The notes under the pieces are model-generated. The model ran no database searches, was not told the origin of the DNA, and saw only the letters and a list, made by a program, of their open reading frames with translations. The position numbers and the translations under genes are program-made. Positions 1-11,569 of a stretch of 64,000 nucleotides of DNA are shown here, piece after piece; position 1 is the stretch's first letter; every line of letters begins with the position of its first letter. Source of the DNA: Branchipolynoe longqiensis (lineage: Eukaryota; Annelida; Polychaeta; Phyllodocida; Polynoidae); NCBI GenBank assembly GCA_030323885.1, contig CM059187.1, forward strand, positions 127,081,525 to 127,145,524. Direction: 5' to 3'.

Positions 1-98
1 TTTCATGAAATGTACAACCGCAAAAATGGAGAGCAGCAGTCAAGTAATGAAAGCAGTCTTTGTCGCGTCGCGACCGACAGCATGATGATGACTCGCCG
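1..98 (+). mobile_element. 3' end of a LINE-tailed chimeric element
   Basis: The stretch ends with the same 3' sequence as the LINE at 22769-23766 (codons for the last residues KWRAAVK-like, a TAA stop, then a conserved segment with CGCGACCGACAGC) and a short ATGATGATG tail. Upstream of that it carries CTTTCATGAAATGTAC instead of LINE coding sequence. The same joint occurs in the copies at 18715-19205 and 43619-44046. It is cut by the window edge, so its length is unknown. Confidence 0.7.
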
Positions 99-452
99 AA
101 AAGGTGCAAAGAGAATTGAATGAAATAAGGTTATACCAGTTCCGCCCACAATGGGAGGGGTGATTTATTGCAGACACTAAATCTAATAATAAGATAAACT
201 TACCATTTAAATGCGTTTTACTTGTTTAAATGCCATTAAAAATGGTATGGGTCTAAAACTTATGAATTATTGTGTCATATTCTTTAACGCCAACTGCTGC
301 TACATCAGGTATACCGATGTGTCACCGGAAAAACACTATTCCTTTACAGTAGTAATATATACAATGTTTGTACAATCAAGAGGAGCTTTGCAAGACCATG
401 ACCTACACAAATGACGCTGTCCTTGTTCAACCCCCACAAGTACCCCACCCTT

Positions 453-1050
453 AAGCCCCAGTCAGACCTCACCGGATTGAGGAACCGGATATAAAACGGA
501 CACTGTCCGGTGAAATATGGCAATGTATGGTTTATATATGGTTGGTATCCGGCGTGTCTGTTATCTGTCCAGTGGTGTCCGGTACAAGTTTTGAACATGC
601 ACAAAACTTGTACCGGACACCACCAGACAGAAGTGTATGGTTGGTGTCCATTTTAAGTCCGTTTCGTCCATTTGGTCTGTTTCATGTCCATTACTCCTTC
701 TTTAGGTGTCCGTTTTGTATCCTGAAGAGTCTGGTGATGGTGCTGTGTGAATTCGGTCCCTTGGTTTTTGGTGCATCCGTGAACAGTCCAGTTGGTTTCC
801 GGTAGGTGTCCGGTTGGTGTCCGGTTGGTGTCCGTTTGGTGTCCAGTCTGTCCGTTTGACATTTGGTTGCCGTCCGGTTCTCGTCTGGTTCTCGTCCGTT
901 GACTATTCGTTAATGTCCATTTAGCATCCGTTTAGTGTCCCTTTCATCCGGCTGCCATTGCAACAGTTTGACACTGAACACCACCGGACTAGACAATTCT
1001 TTGCCCGGTGGTGTCCGGTAATCAGTCCGGTAAGGTCTGACTGGGCCTTT
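453..1050. mobile_element. TIR (foldback) element filled with GTCCGG/GTCCGTTT words
   Basis: The ends are inverted copies of AAGCCCCAGTCAGACCTCAC (left 453-480; right 1021-1050, reading GGTCTGACTGGGCCTT). The interior repeats GTGTCCGGT and GTCCGTTT dozens of times. A perfect 22-bp-stem hairpin lies at 572-593/602-623 with an 8-nt loop, and its core GTTTTGAACATGCACAAAAC is nearly the same as the core of the ACGT elements at 5.9, 16.7 and 17.5 kb. No reading frame looks like a transposase, so this is a non-autonomous element. Confidence 0.85.
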
Positions 1051-1105
1051 ACAGTTACCCACCCCGCTCACTACCATCCACAATTCGTCACTCGTCACAG
1101 CTACC

Positions 1106-1500
1106 ATACCCACCATACCTCATCCACACCCACCCCCACACCTACACCTACCACCATGCACACACCTTATACCCACAAACATCACCCCCACCCCCACCTA
1201 ACATCATCACCACCCCCTCACAACACCACGACCTCATACCAACAATACCTCAGAACAATGCCACCTTACATCACCAGCTCACAACACCACCAGTTCACAA
1301 TAGAAGCACCTCACAACACCACCACCTCATAACATCACAAGCTTACAACACCACCACCTCACAACACCGCCACGCAACAACACAACACCAACACTACCTC
1401 ACAACACTACCTCTACCCCCACAACACCACCATCACATCACAACACCACCACCTTACAACAATACCATACCACACCACCGCCTCAATTCCATTACCACTA
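1106..1500. repeat. Degenerate CAC/ACAACACCACC low-complexity tract
   Basis: About 400 bp made of CACC, CACAACACC and CCACCTCAC variants, strongly pyrimidine/A-biased on the plus strand. Open frames across it are simple translations of the repeat. No gene is seen here. Confidence 0.9.
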
Positions 1501-1584
1501 GTACCACCAGCCAGCACCCATTCTCCCCGCTCCTACCCTGAGCTGAATCCTGCGGACAATCCGACCATCTTCCGCTGGTCACCA

Positions 1585-1742
1585 TCACTTGTACACATGA
1601 CACTGTCCCCGGTACCAGCAGCCTGATCTTCCAGTGAGGCAGCACTATAAAGTTGCAATGAGTGTGCACTCTCGAAAGTCGGTACCCATCCTGGTATGAC
1701 CTTAGATGTTGCCAGGAAGTAAAACTCAAACAACCAACAACA
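1585..1742 (+). mobile_element. 3' fragment of the long-tailed tRNA-SINE
   Basis: Matches the tail of the SINE at 8053-8378: the GGCAGCACTATAAAG block, then CATCCTGGTATGACCTTAG, ATGTTGCCAGGAAGTAAAAC and an AACAA-rich end. The tRNA head is missing, so the copy is 5'-truncated. Confidence 0.75.
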
Positions 1743-1844
1743 TTGTAACAGTGTCGCCCTGGCCCAATGCCGCCCCGATTGAAGCCAGCGCACCGTGACT
1801 TTGCATAGAGCACTCCGGCAAACAATAAAACCGGCTGCCCCCTT

Positions 1845-2060
1845 TTTACGGCTCGTCCCGACCCGAGTGCGGGCTTTACGGGGTAGGTTTACGAGCGGCC
1901 CGGGAAGTGCCCGGGGCACCGGGCACCGGGCACGGGAGGTGCGTGCCGACTGCGGCTGGCGGCCGCCGGCCCGACCCGGTGCTCCTGGGTGGAGAGCTGG
2001 CGGGATATGGATGGGGTGGGTGGGATGGGTGGGATGGGTGGGGGACGTGGGGGGCGGGTT
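1845..2060. other. CpG-rich island followed by a GGGTGG minisatellite
   Basis: At 1850-1990 the sequence is very rich in CpG, with tandem CCGGGCAC units at about 1908-1935. At 2005-2060 it becomes GGGTGGGATGGGTGGGATGG, a G-run array able to form a G-quadruplex on the plus strand. No splice-bounded exon can be supported; the open frames are low-complexity. Confidence 0.6.
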
Positions 2061-2213
2061 ATGTGATGGGGATGGGGGTGCGACGGATCTATTCTCACCC
2101 GTCACCCGTTTATTCTTTTAGTAGCGGATGCACGTTATATCACGGACCATATCCGTGAAAATGTGCAAATTGTGTATTTTCCTTGTGGCCATTAAGTTGT
2201 TAGCTGTAAATAC

Positions 2214-2263
2214 AATGTATATACGATATATATATAATATATATATAATATATATAATATATA

Positions 2264-2307
<44 letters not shown>
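2214..2307. repeat. (TA)n microsatellite
   Basis: TATATA-type repeat with a few ATAATATA interruptions, immediately before the 65-bp satellite. Confidence 0.95.
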
Positions 2308-2326
2308 TTCTCATGCCTTCAGACGT

Positions 2327-3200
2327 AGCTACTACCGGTGAGATGTGACATGGGGGCTTAGCTATTATTATTATTAAACAAATATTAATGCGGCCACCAT
2401 ATTGCTACCGGTGAGGTGTGACGGGGGGGGGGCTTATCTATTAGATTACAAATATTGATGTGGCCACCATATTACTACTGGTGAGGTGTGATGGGGGCTT
2501 ATCTATTAGATTACAAATATTGATGTGGCCACCATATTGCTACCGGTGATATGTGATGGGGGCTTATCTATTAGATTACGAATATGGATGTGGCCACCAT
2601 ATTGCTACCGGTGATATGTGATGGGGGCTTATCTATTGGATTACAAATATTGATCTGGCCACTATATTGCTACTGGTGATATGTGATGTGGGCTTATCTA
2701 TTAGATTACAACTATTGATGTGGTCACCATATTGCTACCGGTGAGGTGTGATAGGGGTTTATCTATTAGAGTACAAATATTGATGTGGCCACCATATTGA
2801 TACCAGTGAGATGTGATGGGGACGTATCTATTAGATTACAAATATTGATGTGGCCATCATATTGAGAATGATACCAGTGAGATGTGATGGGGGCTTATCT
2901 ATTAGATTACAAATATTGATGTGGCCATCATATTGATACCAGATGGGGGCTTATCTATTAGATTACAAATATTGATGTGGCCACCAGTGATATGTCAGGG
3001 GACTTATCGAGTAGATTACAAATATTGATGTGGCCACCATATTGCTACTGGTGAGGTGTGATGGGGTTTATCTATTAGATCACAAATATTGATGTGGCTA
3101 CCATACTGCTACCACTGTAGTACCAGTGAGATGTGATGGGCGCTTATCTATTAGATTACAAACATTGATGTGGCCACCATACTGCTACCGGTCATATTGT
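2327..3200 (+). repeat. 65-bp satellite, about 13 units
   Basis: Tandem units of about 65 bp contain CTACCGGTGAGATGTGATGG, then CTTATCTATTAGATTACAAA, then TATTGATGTGGCCACCATAT. Units differ by point changes and by small deletions (for example shortened units near 2940-3000). It begins abruptly after a (TA)n tract and decays past 3200. Units lack spacer diversity, so this is a satellite and not a CRISPR array. Confidence 0.95.
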
Positions 3201-3338
3201 ATATATTAGATTACAAATCTTGATGCAACTACGACACACACAAATCTAAGTCATTGGCGTGACTGGGCCTTTAGCTACACTGGCTTTGTGCTTAACAAGA
3301 AAAGGTCTAATGTCAGTTTTCTGTTTATTTAATGTATA

Positions 3339-3455
3339 CGTGTATGTATATATATATATATATGTGGGTATGTATGTATGTATGTGTGTGTATCTATGTA
3401 TGTATGTATGCATGTATGCATATATCATGTATGTATGTATGTATGTATGCATGTG
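3339..3455. repeat. (TA)n and (TATG)n microsatellite
   Basis: A TATATA stretch passes into TATG tetranucleotide repeats with GCATG variants. Confidence 0.95.
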
Positions 3456-3797
3456 CCTGTCTGGTACCTTCGATATATTCTGAACCAATCAACACAGGTA
3501 TCAATAACGCTATTGTCGTATTGCTTCATGTATTGTAAAGGCCGAGAATCTCCTATGAGCAGATTGCGACTAGGCAGGTTGCTTCTCCCACTACATAGGA
3601 ATTCCGTGCGCAGAATATGGGGCAGCGACCAGGTCACCCGCTAATGGAACCAGGTGGAAGGGTCAATGCATATATACTCCCGAGATCACACACAGCGCAA
3701 GAGATGGCTAAGCTATATATATGTATAAATATATGTGTGTATGTATATATATGTATATATATAACAACTATCGCCGCACATAAGTCGAGTTCAGACT

Positions 3798-4117
3798 GGA
3801 CGCGGTTGTCGAATCGCTAGAGCGCAGGCTTCCCGTGCGGAAGGTTATGAGTTTGAATCCCAGCTGAGTCAAACCAATAAACATTGACAGTTGTCACTTT
3901 GGTGGCCTGGTGCTTTGTATGAGTAGGATAAGACAATGACTGGTTAGCACAGAATCAGGATAATGTGACAGATGTGGGATATTAGGTCATGGTGCCAGCA
4001 GCCCGGTCGCCCAGTTGGGCAGCACTATATAGTTGTCATCAGAGTGCGCTGTCACAAGTTGGTAGCTATCCTGATATGACTTTTGATGTTGCCAGGATGT
4101 AAAGCAACAACAAACAA
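3798..4117 (+). mobile_element. tRNA-derived SINE, type II head, long tail
   Basis: The head GGACGCGGTTGTCGAATCGC and the later GAGTTTGAATCCC resemble the A and B boxes of a tRNA-type RNA polymerase III promoter. A linker follows (GAGTCAAACCAATAAACATT, then a CTTGTCACTTTGG-like block), then the long tail with GTCATGGTGCCAGCAGCCCG, GGGCAGCACTATATAG and TTGCCAGGATGTAAAGCAAC. It ends in CAACAAACAA. Copies with the same tail lie at 8053, 12969, 14953, 31998, 44362 and 49803. Confidence 0.85.
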
Positions 4118-4119
4118 TA

Positions 4120-5890
4120 AGTCGAGTTCGACATACCATTCCAATAGTCTTGAAGCCCTCAACTATTATATTCTTGTGATAAGATGCTTAGTCATCTCCG
4201 TAGATGTCAGTAGCTATTACTAGTATTAGAAAATAGGATCCCATGTGTATTCACAGTAAATCCTTACAAAGGAAGAAAGTGCATGTTACCGAAAACCAGA
4301 TCTGCAGATGGGAAAGGTCCAGTAACCCAGAATACAAAGGAGCACATCAAAAGGACATTCCATGACCAGTAGTTGAGTAATAAGACAATAATAATAATAA
4401 TAAGCAGGAGGATTACATACATGAATAATATTTGCATAAGTACTTTATACCTCACGTAAATGATATCACCATTGATATAGATATATAGATATGATAGTGG
4501 TGCAATTAAGTTATAAAATAATTGATCATAGACTAGTTAATAACATACGTCGTGTGAATATAATTATAATATCCATTTGACATTTGTTTTCTGCCATTTT
4601 AGACAGTCTATTCAACTGTATTCAGCTGTCATTGAAAGTAAGCATAAGCTAAGATTGTGAACTTCAAGGATGTAAGGTCTTGCATCATACACCAAATGAT
4701 TTCTACGATTTCTGCAAGGGAGGGGTGCATGATCTAGCTCTACTCCACACTAAACACCATTTGTGATTATGTAATATACACGTTAATGCACTGACGAATT
4801 AGCAGCTGCTGACAGAAACAGACACACTTGTTATCCGGACCGCACTCTGTCCACACCTCTCTCTATCTCCTCTCCGCCGGCCTTGCTCCTCCTTGATATG
4901 TCTGAAAAGAGTTCCAGGAGGGGGAGCCCACCGGCATTTCACTTTCTACTCTTACTCTGTCCGTGTCTATGGCTCGCTGGTTGGTCGCCATACAGCAGAT
5001 AGACATGGTCCTTTGACTCAACTCTCCTCATTTCTCTTTCCTATACACTACCCTTTTTTTTTCTCACAGGCATACTCCTCCCCCTGACCAGGGCAGTTGT
5101 GTGCTTGGGTGGGGCCCTGTACCTTTACGTTTTCTCTCGCTTTGTTCTCATTGCTGGAACCACCGCTGCACCAATCTTTACCCATCCTTCCTCGAAACCC
5201 TTGCTCCTGTTGACTGGATACAAGTGCCAACTACCGCTCAACTACCGCGGGACCTAAGAGATTCAGGGCCACCTCAACGCTTCGCCTGTTACGACGTTGT
5301 AAAGATGTCCCCAGCTTCTACAACACTCCCTACTGAAGTTAAGTCTTCAACCAAAGATTGGGCCAATTTATTGGAGCCTCTCTATTAATGTTGCAGTTCT
5401 GCAACCAGTAACCGTCGTAAGGTTACAAACCACCCCCAAAGTCAAGCATCTGCTGGTATTTGTCTCTTTCTCATTGCTGGGTTTGGTCAGTTATGACTTC
5501 TACAATCTATTTGGATGTTGCCGTCTAGATCCTATATCCAGTTAGTTCACTACTTTTGGAACATGCATAAAGTACGCCTCGCTAAATTTGCTAGGTTTCA
5601 AGACTCAACCATCTACATACCATGCTAATTATAGCATGATTCTTACCCACTCTATGAACAGAAAGCATTTGCATTGCTTTTCAGAAGAACACACCCGCCC
5701 GGTCAGCACACAAGTGTTAATAGTTACTTGGTAGATGTAGTTTCTTCGAAGACCACGTGACAGTGACTCAGTTATTTCACTCAAATCTTCACTGACTTGA
5801 AAGGAAGGCCTTGGCCCAATTCTATTCCAGTTGAATGAGAGAATGCTCATTCTTTACTGCAGCGATTTATATTCATTGCACAGTCCGACA
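4120..5890. other. No gene recognised
   Basis: Unique-looking AT-rich sequence with a short (ATA)n tract near 4388-4402. A 95-codon open frame at 5101-5388 has no recognisable domain. Nothing else can be supported. Confidence 0.5.
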
Positions 5891-5897
5891 ATAGGAA

Positions 5898-6603
5898 GGC
5901 CCTGTCACACTACGACGTAATGACGTCAACGTAGGGAGAACGTGAAGAACGTGGAACTTCTCGGCGTAGTATGCAAATTTGTGCACAAGTTGAACGTGGA
6001 TGCAGCGTAGTGGACGAGATCGTAACGTCGGTAAAGCGTAGTGATACCGTCATTCAACGAGAGAGGTCAACTTCATTACGTTCACGGAACGTTATGAACG
6101 TTATTCCATTGCCAGAACTGTATTACCTGATGGCGAAACGTTGAACTGACGTTCTCCTGACGTTCTCATGACGTTCTCCTGACGTTATCCTGACGTTATC
6201 CTGACGTTATCCTGACGTTCCCATTATGCCGCGTGGACGTTTCCACCGGGTTTAATGTGGGTCAACGTAGTGCAACGTAGTGCAACGTAGTGCAACGTAG
6301 TGCAATGTAGTGCAACGTAGTTGAACGTAGTGACTAACGTTTTAATAACGTCCGTTTAACGTCATTGACGTTCACTGAACGTGAACAGAACGTACGGCGA
6401 ATGTAAACCCTTACGTTCAAGCTACGTCGAAAGTTTTGAACATGTCCAAACCTTGACGTAGCTCGACGTAACACGACGTAATGTGACGTAGCTCGACGTC
6501 ATTCTAACCTCATTCTGACGTCATCATAACGTAACCCAACGTCATGACGAAAAATGACCACGTTAGCCTCACGTTGGCTTGTTACGTCGTAGTGTGACAG
6601 GGG
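5898..6603 (-). mobile_element. ACGT-saturated TIR element, copy 1
   Basis: TIRs GGCCCTGTCACACTACGACG (5898) and its inverted copy ending GTAGTGTGACAGGGG (to 6603). Nearly every helical turn of the interior contains AACGT, ACGTT or GACGT. It includes TGACGTTCTCC/TGACGTTATCC minisatellites at about 6148-6220 and AACGTAGTGC units at about 6265-6310. The conserved palindrome GTTTTGAACATGTCCAAAC sits at 6433-6451, about 150 bp from the right end. It runs in the opposite orientation to copies at 16711 and 17467. No transposase frame is present. Confidence 0.9.
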
Positions 6604-6841
6604 TATTAGATCCAGACTTGCAGGTCGTGTACTTTGCCTTAGCTTATTTCCGGCAGGTGGTGTCTAGATCTGCAGTTGGCGCCAACCGTCCGTCCTCATC
6701 CTTAATTTCAATCATTGACTGCAATATGCAAATTATGTTTCCCGAGTTAACTATTGTTAAGGTTGCAGACTAGATCAATTGAAACTTTAAACCATTGTGT
6801 GTAAAATCATCACATCCAACACCACACACAAAGCAAGCAGG

Positions 6842-6857
6842 AACGTAGTGTGACAGA
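6842..6857. mobile_element. Solo end of an ACGT element
   Basis: ACGTAGTGTGACAG matches the last bases of the ACGT-element TIR without any interior. It abuts the SINE that starts at about 6863. This may be a truncated end or chance; it is short. Confidence 0.4.
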
Positions 6858-6862
6858 CAATC

Positions 6863-7085
6863 AGACGGGATGGCCAAATGAGTTGAGCATCCGCCTCCCG
6901 TTTTGGTAGGTGGTGTGATTCGAACCCTGGGCGAGTCAAACCAATGACTTAACTATTGCTACTCATCACAGCGTTCGGCATTACTAAGATTTGGTAATGA
7001 GTAGTGGAATGAGGAAATCCAATTTTTCCGCGATAAAAATGTCCTCTGCCTAATCAACTAATATACAAAAAGATAAAACTGTTTT
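6863..7085 (+). mobile_element. tRNA-derived SINE, type I head, short tail
   Basis: Head GACGGGATGGCCAAATGAGT (A-box-like) and GTGATTCGAACCCTGGG (B-box-like), linker GAGTCAAACCAATGACTTAA, then the short tail AGTGGAATGAGGAAATCCAA ending CCTAATCAACTAATATAC. The same architecture is found at 10312, 19872, 30603 and 50006. Confidence 0.8.
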
Positions 7086-7164
7086 GTTAATCACATTAGG
7101 GGCACACTTTTGTCATAACCTATCGTGACAACTAATTATGTCCAGCTTGCAACCAAGCAACCTG

Positions 7165-7285
7165 TATAGATATATATATATATATATGCATATATATATG
7201 CATATATATGTATATATATGCATATATATGTATATATGTATGTCTGTATATATATATTTATATATGTAAAGAGAGAGAGATGTTA
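7165..7285. repeat. (TA)n / TATATGCA microsatellite
   Basis: TATATATG and ATATGCAT repeats followed by a short GAGAGA tract. Confidence 0.95.
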
Positions 7286-7549
7286 TAACTACGTAATCCC
7301 TTAATCACACACGCCTCGCGATGACGAAACATGGTAGGACTCTTGCCATGAATTTGTTTCTAATGTAGATTTCATGGAACATGTCCTGGCAGATAATAAT
7401 GCTACATTAGTTCAAATACCTCCACCACCTTCCGTCATCTATGCTAAGGCTGCGACCCGGTGTTGATGGGGCGTATCTTCAGCCCTTCCAAAGGGACCGG
7501 GAGTACTCAGAATACCCGCATTGCACGCTGCTGTCTCCCCTACAACCCC

Positions 7550-7905
7550 CACCCCCCCACCCCCATGCAAACACCCCAATTCCATCTCAACCTACATATC
7601 CTCAAATCCCTATATTCATTTGAGATTAAATTTAATCTGCGGATTCGAGCTACTTATTACACACAAATAACATGATGACTGGTACAATAGGGGTATTTTT
7701 TAATTGCCTTTTGTTTAATGTTGTCGGAATGCCCCCCCCCCCCCTCTCCTACATTCATTCTCCCCTTCAATCCCCAAACACTCCAATTCCATCTCATCCC
7801 ACATCTCCTCAATTCCGAATAATCAGTTGAAATAGAATTTTGTCCGCGGGTTCGGCTACTTATTGCGCACAAATAACATGACGACTGGTACAATAGTGGT
7901 ATTTG
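7550..7905 (+). repeat. Tandem duplication of about 206 bp
   Basis: ACAAATAACATGATGACTGG at 7663 recurs at 7869 as ACAAATAACATGACGACTGG, and the preceding CCCCAA...CCATCTCA pyrimidine block and GGTTCGGCTACTTATT block also recur. The two units differ by point changes and C-run length, so the duplication is not very recent. No gene is seen. Confidence 0.8.
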
Positions 7906-8052
7906 GTGTTTTTTTTAATTGCTTTAAAAAAAAAAAAAGTTGTGTAATGTTCCCCCCTCCTTTTCGTCAGGTCATGGTTATTGCCATCACCCAGCTCTGC
8001 TCGACATGGTGTACTTTATGACGACGCTGAGAGTTCCTGCACTCATTGGGAC

Positions 8053-8378
8053 CAGACGGAATGGCCGAATGAGGTGAATGTCCGTCTCCCGTTATGGGAG
8101 ATGGTGGGGTTCGAACCCTGGTCGAGTCAAGTCAATGACATAAAAATTTATACTTGTCACTTCCTAGCCAGGTGCTCAGCATTATTAGTATATGGCAAAG
8201 ACTAGTTGGCTCAATGTCAGGATAATATAACTGAGTGGGATATCAGGTCATGTTGCTGGTGGCCTGGTCTCTGAGTGGGGGAGCACTATAAAGTCGCCAT
8301 AAGTGCGCACTGTCACAAGTTGGTATACATCCTGATATGACCTTAGATGTTGCTAGGACGTAAAACAGCAACAAACAA
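8053..8378 (+). mobile_element. tRNA-derived SINE, type I head, long tail
   Basis: Near full length. Head GACGGAATGGCCGAATGAGG with B-box-like GGTTCGAACCCTGG, linker GAGTCAAGTCAATGACATAA, then AGGATAATATAACTGAGTGG, GTCATGTTGCTGGTGGCCTG, GAGCACTATAAAGTCGCCAT, CATCCTGATATGACCTTAG and an ACAGCAACAAACAAAC end. Confidence 0.88.
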
Positions 8379-8385
8379 ACTAAGT

Positions 8386-8518
8386 CGGATATCGGGTCAT
8401 GGTGCTGGTGGCCAGGTCTCCGAGTGGGGCAGCATTAGAAAGTCGCCATGAGTGTGCACTGTCACAAGTCGGTACGCGTCCTGATATGAACTTAGATGTT
8501 GCCAGGACGTAAGACTCC
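8386..8518 (+). mobile_element. Second, truncated SINE tail in tandem
   Basis: Immediately after the previous copy the tail starts again (GGTCATGGTGCTGGTGGCCA through TTGCCAGGACGTAAGAC) without a head or linker. It is either a 5'-truncated insertion next to the poly-A end or a local duplication. Confidence 0.8.
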
Positions 8519-8519
8519 A

Positions 8520-9960
8520 ATAACCTGCACACCTGGGCTACGAGCGCGGTCTAATCTCGACGTGACGCACAGAAGCCGCGTTTACTTGAGCAGAACGCAG
8601 GTAGAAAGAAACAGGCTTCCCGTTAAGTGCTTCAAGCCCGGGGCGCGTTGCACCACACAATGGGCACTTGGCACGTCTCCCAAGAACTGGGCATATATAT
8701 ATTTTGTGTGAAGTGGGGGTTAGGGGGAGGGGGGGTGAAGCTTGGTTTGAGGGCTTAAGAATTCAAACATCAACATCTAACAATCGGAGTGAGTTTGCAT
8801 ACTTCTCGCCTTATATAATAATGAGTTATGCACCTGTGCTTTTGGAGATGTGCCTCTTTAGTCTTACCCCGGATGAGATATGTGGAAGGTATAACCGCGA
8901 CATCCCTTAATCACACACGTCCCGCGCGATAAGATCTCACACCCGGTCGCTAGGCGACAGCCATCAACGCTCACCACCCCCCACACCCCCGCTTTGTCAC
9001 ACACCTTTCTGACAGCCTTACCCAAGTGTGCATAAGGATAGCTCTGCGGGAAATACAACCTACTGTCGGCAGGTCATTTAGTATACTGTATCGGCGGCAG
9101 GCGATACCCTGCAGATAAGACGCCCATTCCGGTCTCGTCTGCGTTGTCAGATAAGCAGGTGTGATTGTGATCGTACAGGTTTATAGCGCAATTCATCGTA
9201 GCTATTAGTAGAAAAGGTATATGCAAATGACCGGAAAGATTGTGGGTTTTGAAGTAAAAGCACCAAAATTTGGAATGGCATTAATAATAGTCGTGAAGTG
9301 GGCGAGACTATAATCGAGCTGTGGCCTGGGTGGGCTTGGGTCGAGCAACCCGCATTTGGAAATGTGGGCTGCTCAGCAGGACAAACCGTCATTGGCCATC
9401 AAATGCGGGGAAGGGTTCGCTGCTGTAACTCGTTGCTAGGAGACGTGTCGCGGCATCCCGCGCTACTCTCCTAGAAATGTAGAAGGTTCTAGCCGTCGGG
9501 CCGGACCCTTCAGACGTGTTTCATTAACACTCTGATGTCTTAGACGATATTTAGGCTTTAAATACTGTAATTCGGAATATTGTAACTCTAAAATAGGGGA
9601 GAAGTATCTATTCATACCAGCAATATTTGGAGAAATTAGATTGTATTGGTAGGAACAGAAATAAAGTTGGGAGCTCTTAAAATGTGATTGAAACGTTCCT
9701 TGCATTCCTTAATCTTTATGAACAGGTCCCTTATTGTATTAACCGCATAGTCAACTCTATAACAATGATTCATTATTATCTCTAGTGCCAAGGGCCTTCT
9801 GCCCAGCTGGGGGAGTAACAAGGATCTCCCCATATGTAGCCTATCCCTCTCCGTGGAACTAGTAACCATCGTCTTAACTTAAACCTGAATAACAATTAGT
9901 AATATCTCAGGTGTTTATAAATGACAGTGGCGGTGGAGTACACCAGCTGCCTTATTTCGG
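8520..9960. other. No gene recognised
   Basis: Mixed-composition sequence with a CpG-rich patch at 8525-8680. The short open frames have no recognisable domains. Confidence 0.5.
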
Positions 9961-9965
9961 AATGA

Positions 9966-10067
9966 TATCAATTAATACACATAGAATGCGGGAGGAGTAG
10001 AGCCCATAGACAATGATAGTAATTAATACACATACAATGCGGGAGGGGTAGAGCCCGTAGACATGTA
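9966..10067 (+). repeat. 51-bp direct duplication
   Basis: AATTAATACACATAGAATGC, GGGAGGAGTAGAGCCCATAG is repeated 51 bp later as AATTAATACACATACAATGC, GGGAGGGGTAGAGCCCGTAG. Two units only. Confidence 0.85.
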
Positions 10068-10311
10068 GCACTCAGGCTGTCAGCCCTTAGCCCGGAATTC
10101 ATTCAACAAAAGCAGTCAACCAGCGACAGGAGGGAGAGGCGGCGGCGGCAGCACCAGGCGCGGGGAAACCTTGGACTAATAATGGAATCAAACAAACACC
10201 GAACGGTTAAAGTAGTATATGATTCCAGATTATGGGATAGCTGGTTTCTCAAGTAGAGCACCAAAATGGGTGGATGGAATTGATAGGAAAGTAGTACATT
10301 ATTTTCGTAAC

Positions 10312-10490
10312 CAGACGGGATGGCTGAATGAGTTTGGTAGGTGGGAATCGAACTCGCGGGTTCGAACCCTGGTCGAGTAAAACCAATGACTTAAATATTG
10401 ATGCTTGTCGCTTCCTAGCAAGGTGATTGGCATTATTAGGATTGGGCAAGGAGCTTAATCAACTAATCTATACACAAAAATAGGATAGTG
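10312..10490 (+). mobile_element. tRNA-derived SINE, type I head, internally deleted short tail
   Basis: Head GACGGGATGGCTGAATGAGT with GGTTCGAACCCTGG, linker GAGTAAAACCAATGACTTAA, ATTAGGATTGGGCAAGGAGC, then directly TTAATCAACTAATC. The AGTGGAATGAGG part of the tail is missing. Confidence 0.8.
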
Positions 10491-11402
10491 TCTATATGTG
10501 TGTTTTTTCTTCTTCCAGTGACACCCATATATTGGAAGGAATTCACACTGGACCAAAATTCAAATAGTTGATAATTGTTTTATCTTTGTGAATAGCAAAC
10601 ACGGGGAAAAAAAGAATAAAACATATTTCTTTCCTGTATGTCTTCAAACAAGGTAAATTCATTTCCATTATCAGTTTATTGAAATGGAAAACAAAGTGGT
10701 TGGGTGTAAATAGAAATCCAAAATGGTTGCAACCAGGCTTAGGTATTGAAAACTAAGTCTTCTGTATATTTCATCACAATACATGGTTGCTGTTGTTGGT
10801 GCTTTTACCACAAATCTCACTAAGCATTTCACACGTCTCCCTGACTTCATCAAATATAATCATAAGCAAATCACCACCTGCACCCGTGCCAGCCGTCGCC
10901 GTATAGAAATGACGAGGCAACGTTGGACTTTAACAGAGAAGGACTTGAGGAGCCCCATTGAAACCACACATACCTTGATAACAAAAAGATGCACATACAA
11001 AAATACCATCCCACCTGCCGTCCTGATTCGCCATGATTTATTTCTTGGACAATTGAGCGCCGAGCGTGAGGGACCCGCGACACCCCTTCCTACACGTGTT
11101 CCTAAAGTCTTTATTCTCAGTCCAATTATGTGTTATTAGCTCATTTATACGGGGCTCTGGTGTCGTGTTCATGACGAGGTGTATCAGGGGGACAAGCGGA
11201 AATGTGCACTTAATATAAACACATACACACATTCGGTGCATTTTATGGAGCGAAAAAAAAACCACACCAACCCACTAAGGAAATAGCAAAATTAAAAGAC
11301 AAAAGAAAACGAAGAACCTATAGCCGTAGGGGAGGGGAGTGTGAGGAGAAGTTGCTGCTTCTGTTTCAACATTCAGTCTACTCCATAAGCATCCACCCCT
11401 GT

Positions 11403-11522
11403 TCAACTACTACCCCCACCCCCACCCCCAGCCCCACCCACTACCCCCACCCCGCCCCCGCCCCACCACCACCCCCAGCCCCACCCACTACCCCCACCCA
11501 CTACCCCCACCCCTACCCCCAC
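11403..11522. repeat. C-rich CTACCCCCAC array
   Basis: Repeats of CTACCCCCAC and CCACCCC give a G-quadruplex-capable minus strand. A G-rich counterpart of matching composition lies at 11950-12080. Confidence 0.9.
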
Positions 11523-11569
11523 TGTCATTCGATAGTTGTTGTGGTGTGTGTGTGTGCGCGTGTGTGCGC

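Noticed and set aside
1454..2121. Several 70-190-codon open frames
   Set aside because: They overlap each other on both strands across a SINE fragment, a CpG island and a GGGTGG minisatellite; none has a domain or consistent codon use.
2327..3200. CRISPR-like regular array
   Set aside because: The units are continuous 65-bp repeats without unique spacers, in an animal-type genome.
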